A DNA stretch of 6,319 nucleotides, taken from positions 1 through 6,319 of the forward strand of contig JAYUGA010000076.1 in NCBI GenBank assembly GCA_043738565.1, written 5' to 3'. This document shows positions 5,669-6,319 of this stretch, piece by piece. The notes below the pieces were generated by a model. That model ran no database searches. It saw only the letters and a list, made by a program, of their open reading frames with translations, and was not told where the DNA came from. The translations under genes were made by a program, and so were the position numbers. Source of the stretch: Stagnihabitans sp043738565 (GTDB lineage Bacteria; Pseudomonadota; Alphaproteobacteria; Rhodobacterales; Rhodobacteraceae). Every line of letters starts with the position of its first letter. The stretch's first letter is position 1.

Positions 5669-6319
5669 TCAACCTTTGACGGCGCCGGCTGCGATGCCGC
5701 GCACGAAGTATTTGCCAGACAGGAAGTAGATCGTCAGCGGGACCAGACCGGTCAGGATGGTCGCGGCCATGTCCACATTGTATTCCTTGACCCCCTGCAA
5801 CGAATTGACGATGTTGTTCAGTTGCACCGTCATCGGATAGTTGACCGGCCCGGCATAGATCACCCCGAACAGGAAGTCGTTCCAGATGCCGGTCACCTGC
5901 AAGATCACCGCCACGGTGAAAATCGGCACCGACATTGGTGCCATGACCTGCACGAAGATCCGCCAATAACCCGCGCCATCGACCCGCGCCGCCTTGAACA
6001 ATTCCTCCGGCAGCGAGGCGAAATAGTTGCGGAACAGCAGGGTCAGGATCGGCAGGCCAAAGACGGTATGTACGAAGATCACCGCGTAAAGTGTTGAATA
6101 GATGCCCATTTCACGGGTGATAATAACCAGTGGATACAGGAACACCTGATAGGGAATGAACGAGCCGACCAGCAGCACGGTGAAGAAAGCTTCCGAAAAT
6201 TTGAACGGCCAGTTCGCCAGTGAATAGCCCGACACCGAGGCGACGGCGATCGACACGATCACGCTCGGGATGGTGATCATCACCGAATTGAAGAAACCCG
6301 GTGCCAGCCCGGTGCATTT
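5669..6319 (-). CDS. Carbohydrate ABC transporter permease, MalG type (N-terminus outside window)
   Basis: Inner-membrane subunit of a CUT1 sugar importer. The frame is open to the right edge, giving 216 visible residues that begin K-C-T-G-L-A-P-G-F-F-N-S. A GTG at 6283 is internal, because the codons before it match the usual G-L-x-P-x-F-x-N-S segment ahead of the MetI-like domain. Hydrophobic segments lie at visible residues 13-35, 45-67, 76-96, 131-156 and 186-201. The EAA loop that docks on the ATPase is at about 105-120 (P-E-E-L-F-K-A-A-R-V-D-G-A). The protein ends F-V-R-G-I-A-A-G-A-V-K-G, typical of MalG-like subunits. About 60-80 N-terminal residues are missing compared with the usual 270-300. 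The partner permease and substrate-binding protein are expected just beyond the right edge. Confidence 0.95.
   Translation of the reverse strand, partial: KCTGLAPGFFNSVMITIPSVIVSIAVASVSGYSLANWPFKFSEAFFTVLLVGSFIPYQVFLYPLVIITREMGIYSTLYAVIFVHTVFGLPILTLLFRNYFASLPEELFKAARVDGAGYWRIFVQVMAPMSVPIFTVAVILQVTGIWNDFLFGVIYAGPVNYPMTVQLNNIVNSLQGVKEYNVDMAATILTGLVPLTIYFLSGKYFVRGIAAGAVKG

Noticed and set aside
6111..6317. Minus-strand ORF of 68 codons at the right edge
   Set aside because: Frame-shifted shadow of the permease gene, whose own frame is open to the window edge and matches MalG-type proteins.

Overview
The window holds the downstream part of a sugar-uptake and glycoside-catabolism operon, read entirely on the minus strand (right to left). 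High GC with GC-rich third positions, a GC-only terminator-like hairpin and the protein families suggest an alphaproteobacterium, most likely Rhodobacteraceae. This taxonomic call is an inference from style; there is no rRNA or other marker gene.

Layout in order of transcription: (1) 6319-5669, the C-terminal 216 residues of a MalG-type (CUT1) sugar ABC permease that runs off the right edge; (2) 5664-4588, its MalK/UgpC-type ATPase; (3) 4584-2197, a cytoplasmic GH2 beta-mannosidase-like enzyme; (4) 2187/2184-1435, a TIM-barrel sugar phosphate isomerase/epimerase; (5) 1432-299, a Gfo/Idh/MocA NAD(P)-dependent oxidoreductase. The gaps are about 2 to 12 bases, so these five genes almost certainly form one transcript. 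Binding protein, first permease and regulator would be expected to the right, outside the window.

Downstream of the oxidoreductase is a 110-base spacer (189-298) with an 8-bp GC hairpin and a perfect 12-bp inverted repeat. It is followed by the first 28 codons of a GH43 glycosidase (beta-xylosidase/arabinofuranosidase type). That gene is cut off inside its first conserved block by the end of an IS5-family-like insertion sequence, whose transposase start (13 codons) reaches the left edge. The GH43 gene is therefore probably broken, although the far side of the insertion is not visible.

Working model: an oligosaccharide or glycoside is imported intact by the ABC transporter and cleaved in the cytoplasm by the GH2 enzyme (formerly perhaps also by GH43). 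The oxidoreductase/isomerase pair then acts on the sugar or the glycoside. The substrate is not determined by the sequence. I see no CRISPR array, tRNA, rRNA or phage gene. Apart from the insertion and the structured spacer, this is an ordinary accessory catabolic locus, and I found no convincing evidence of a wholly new system.
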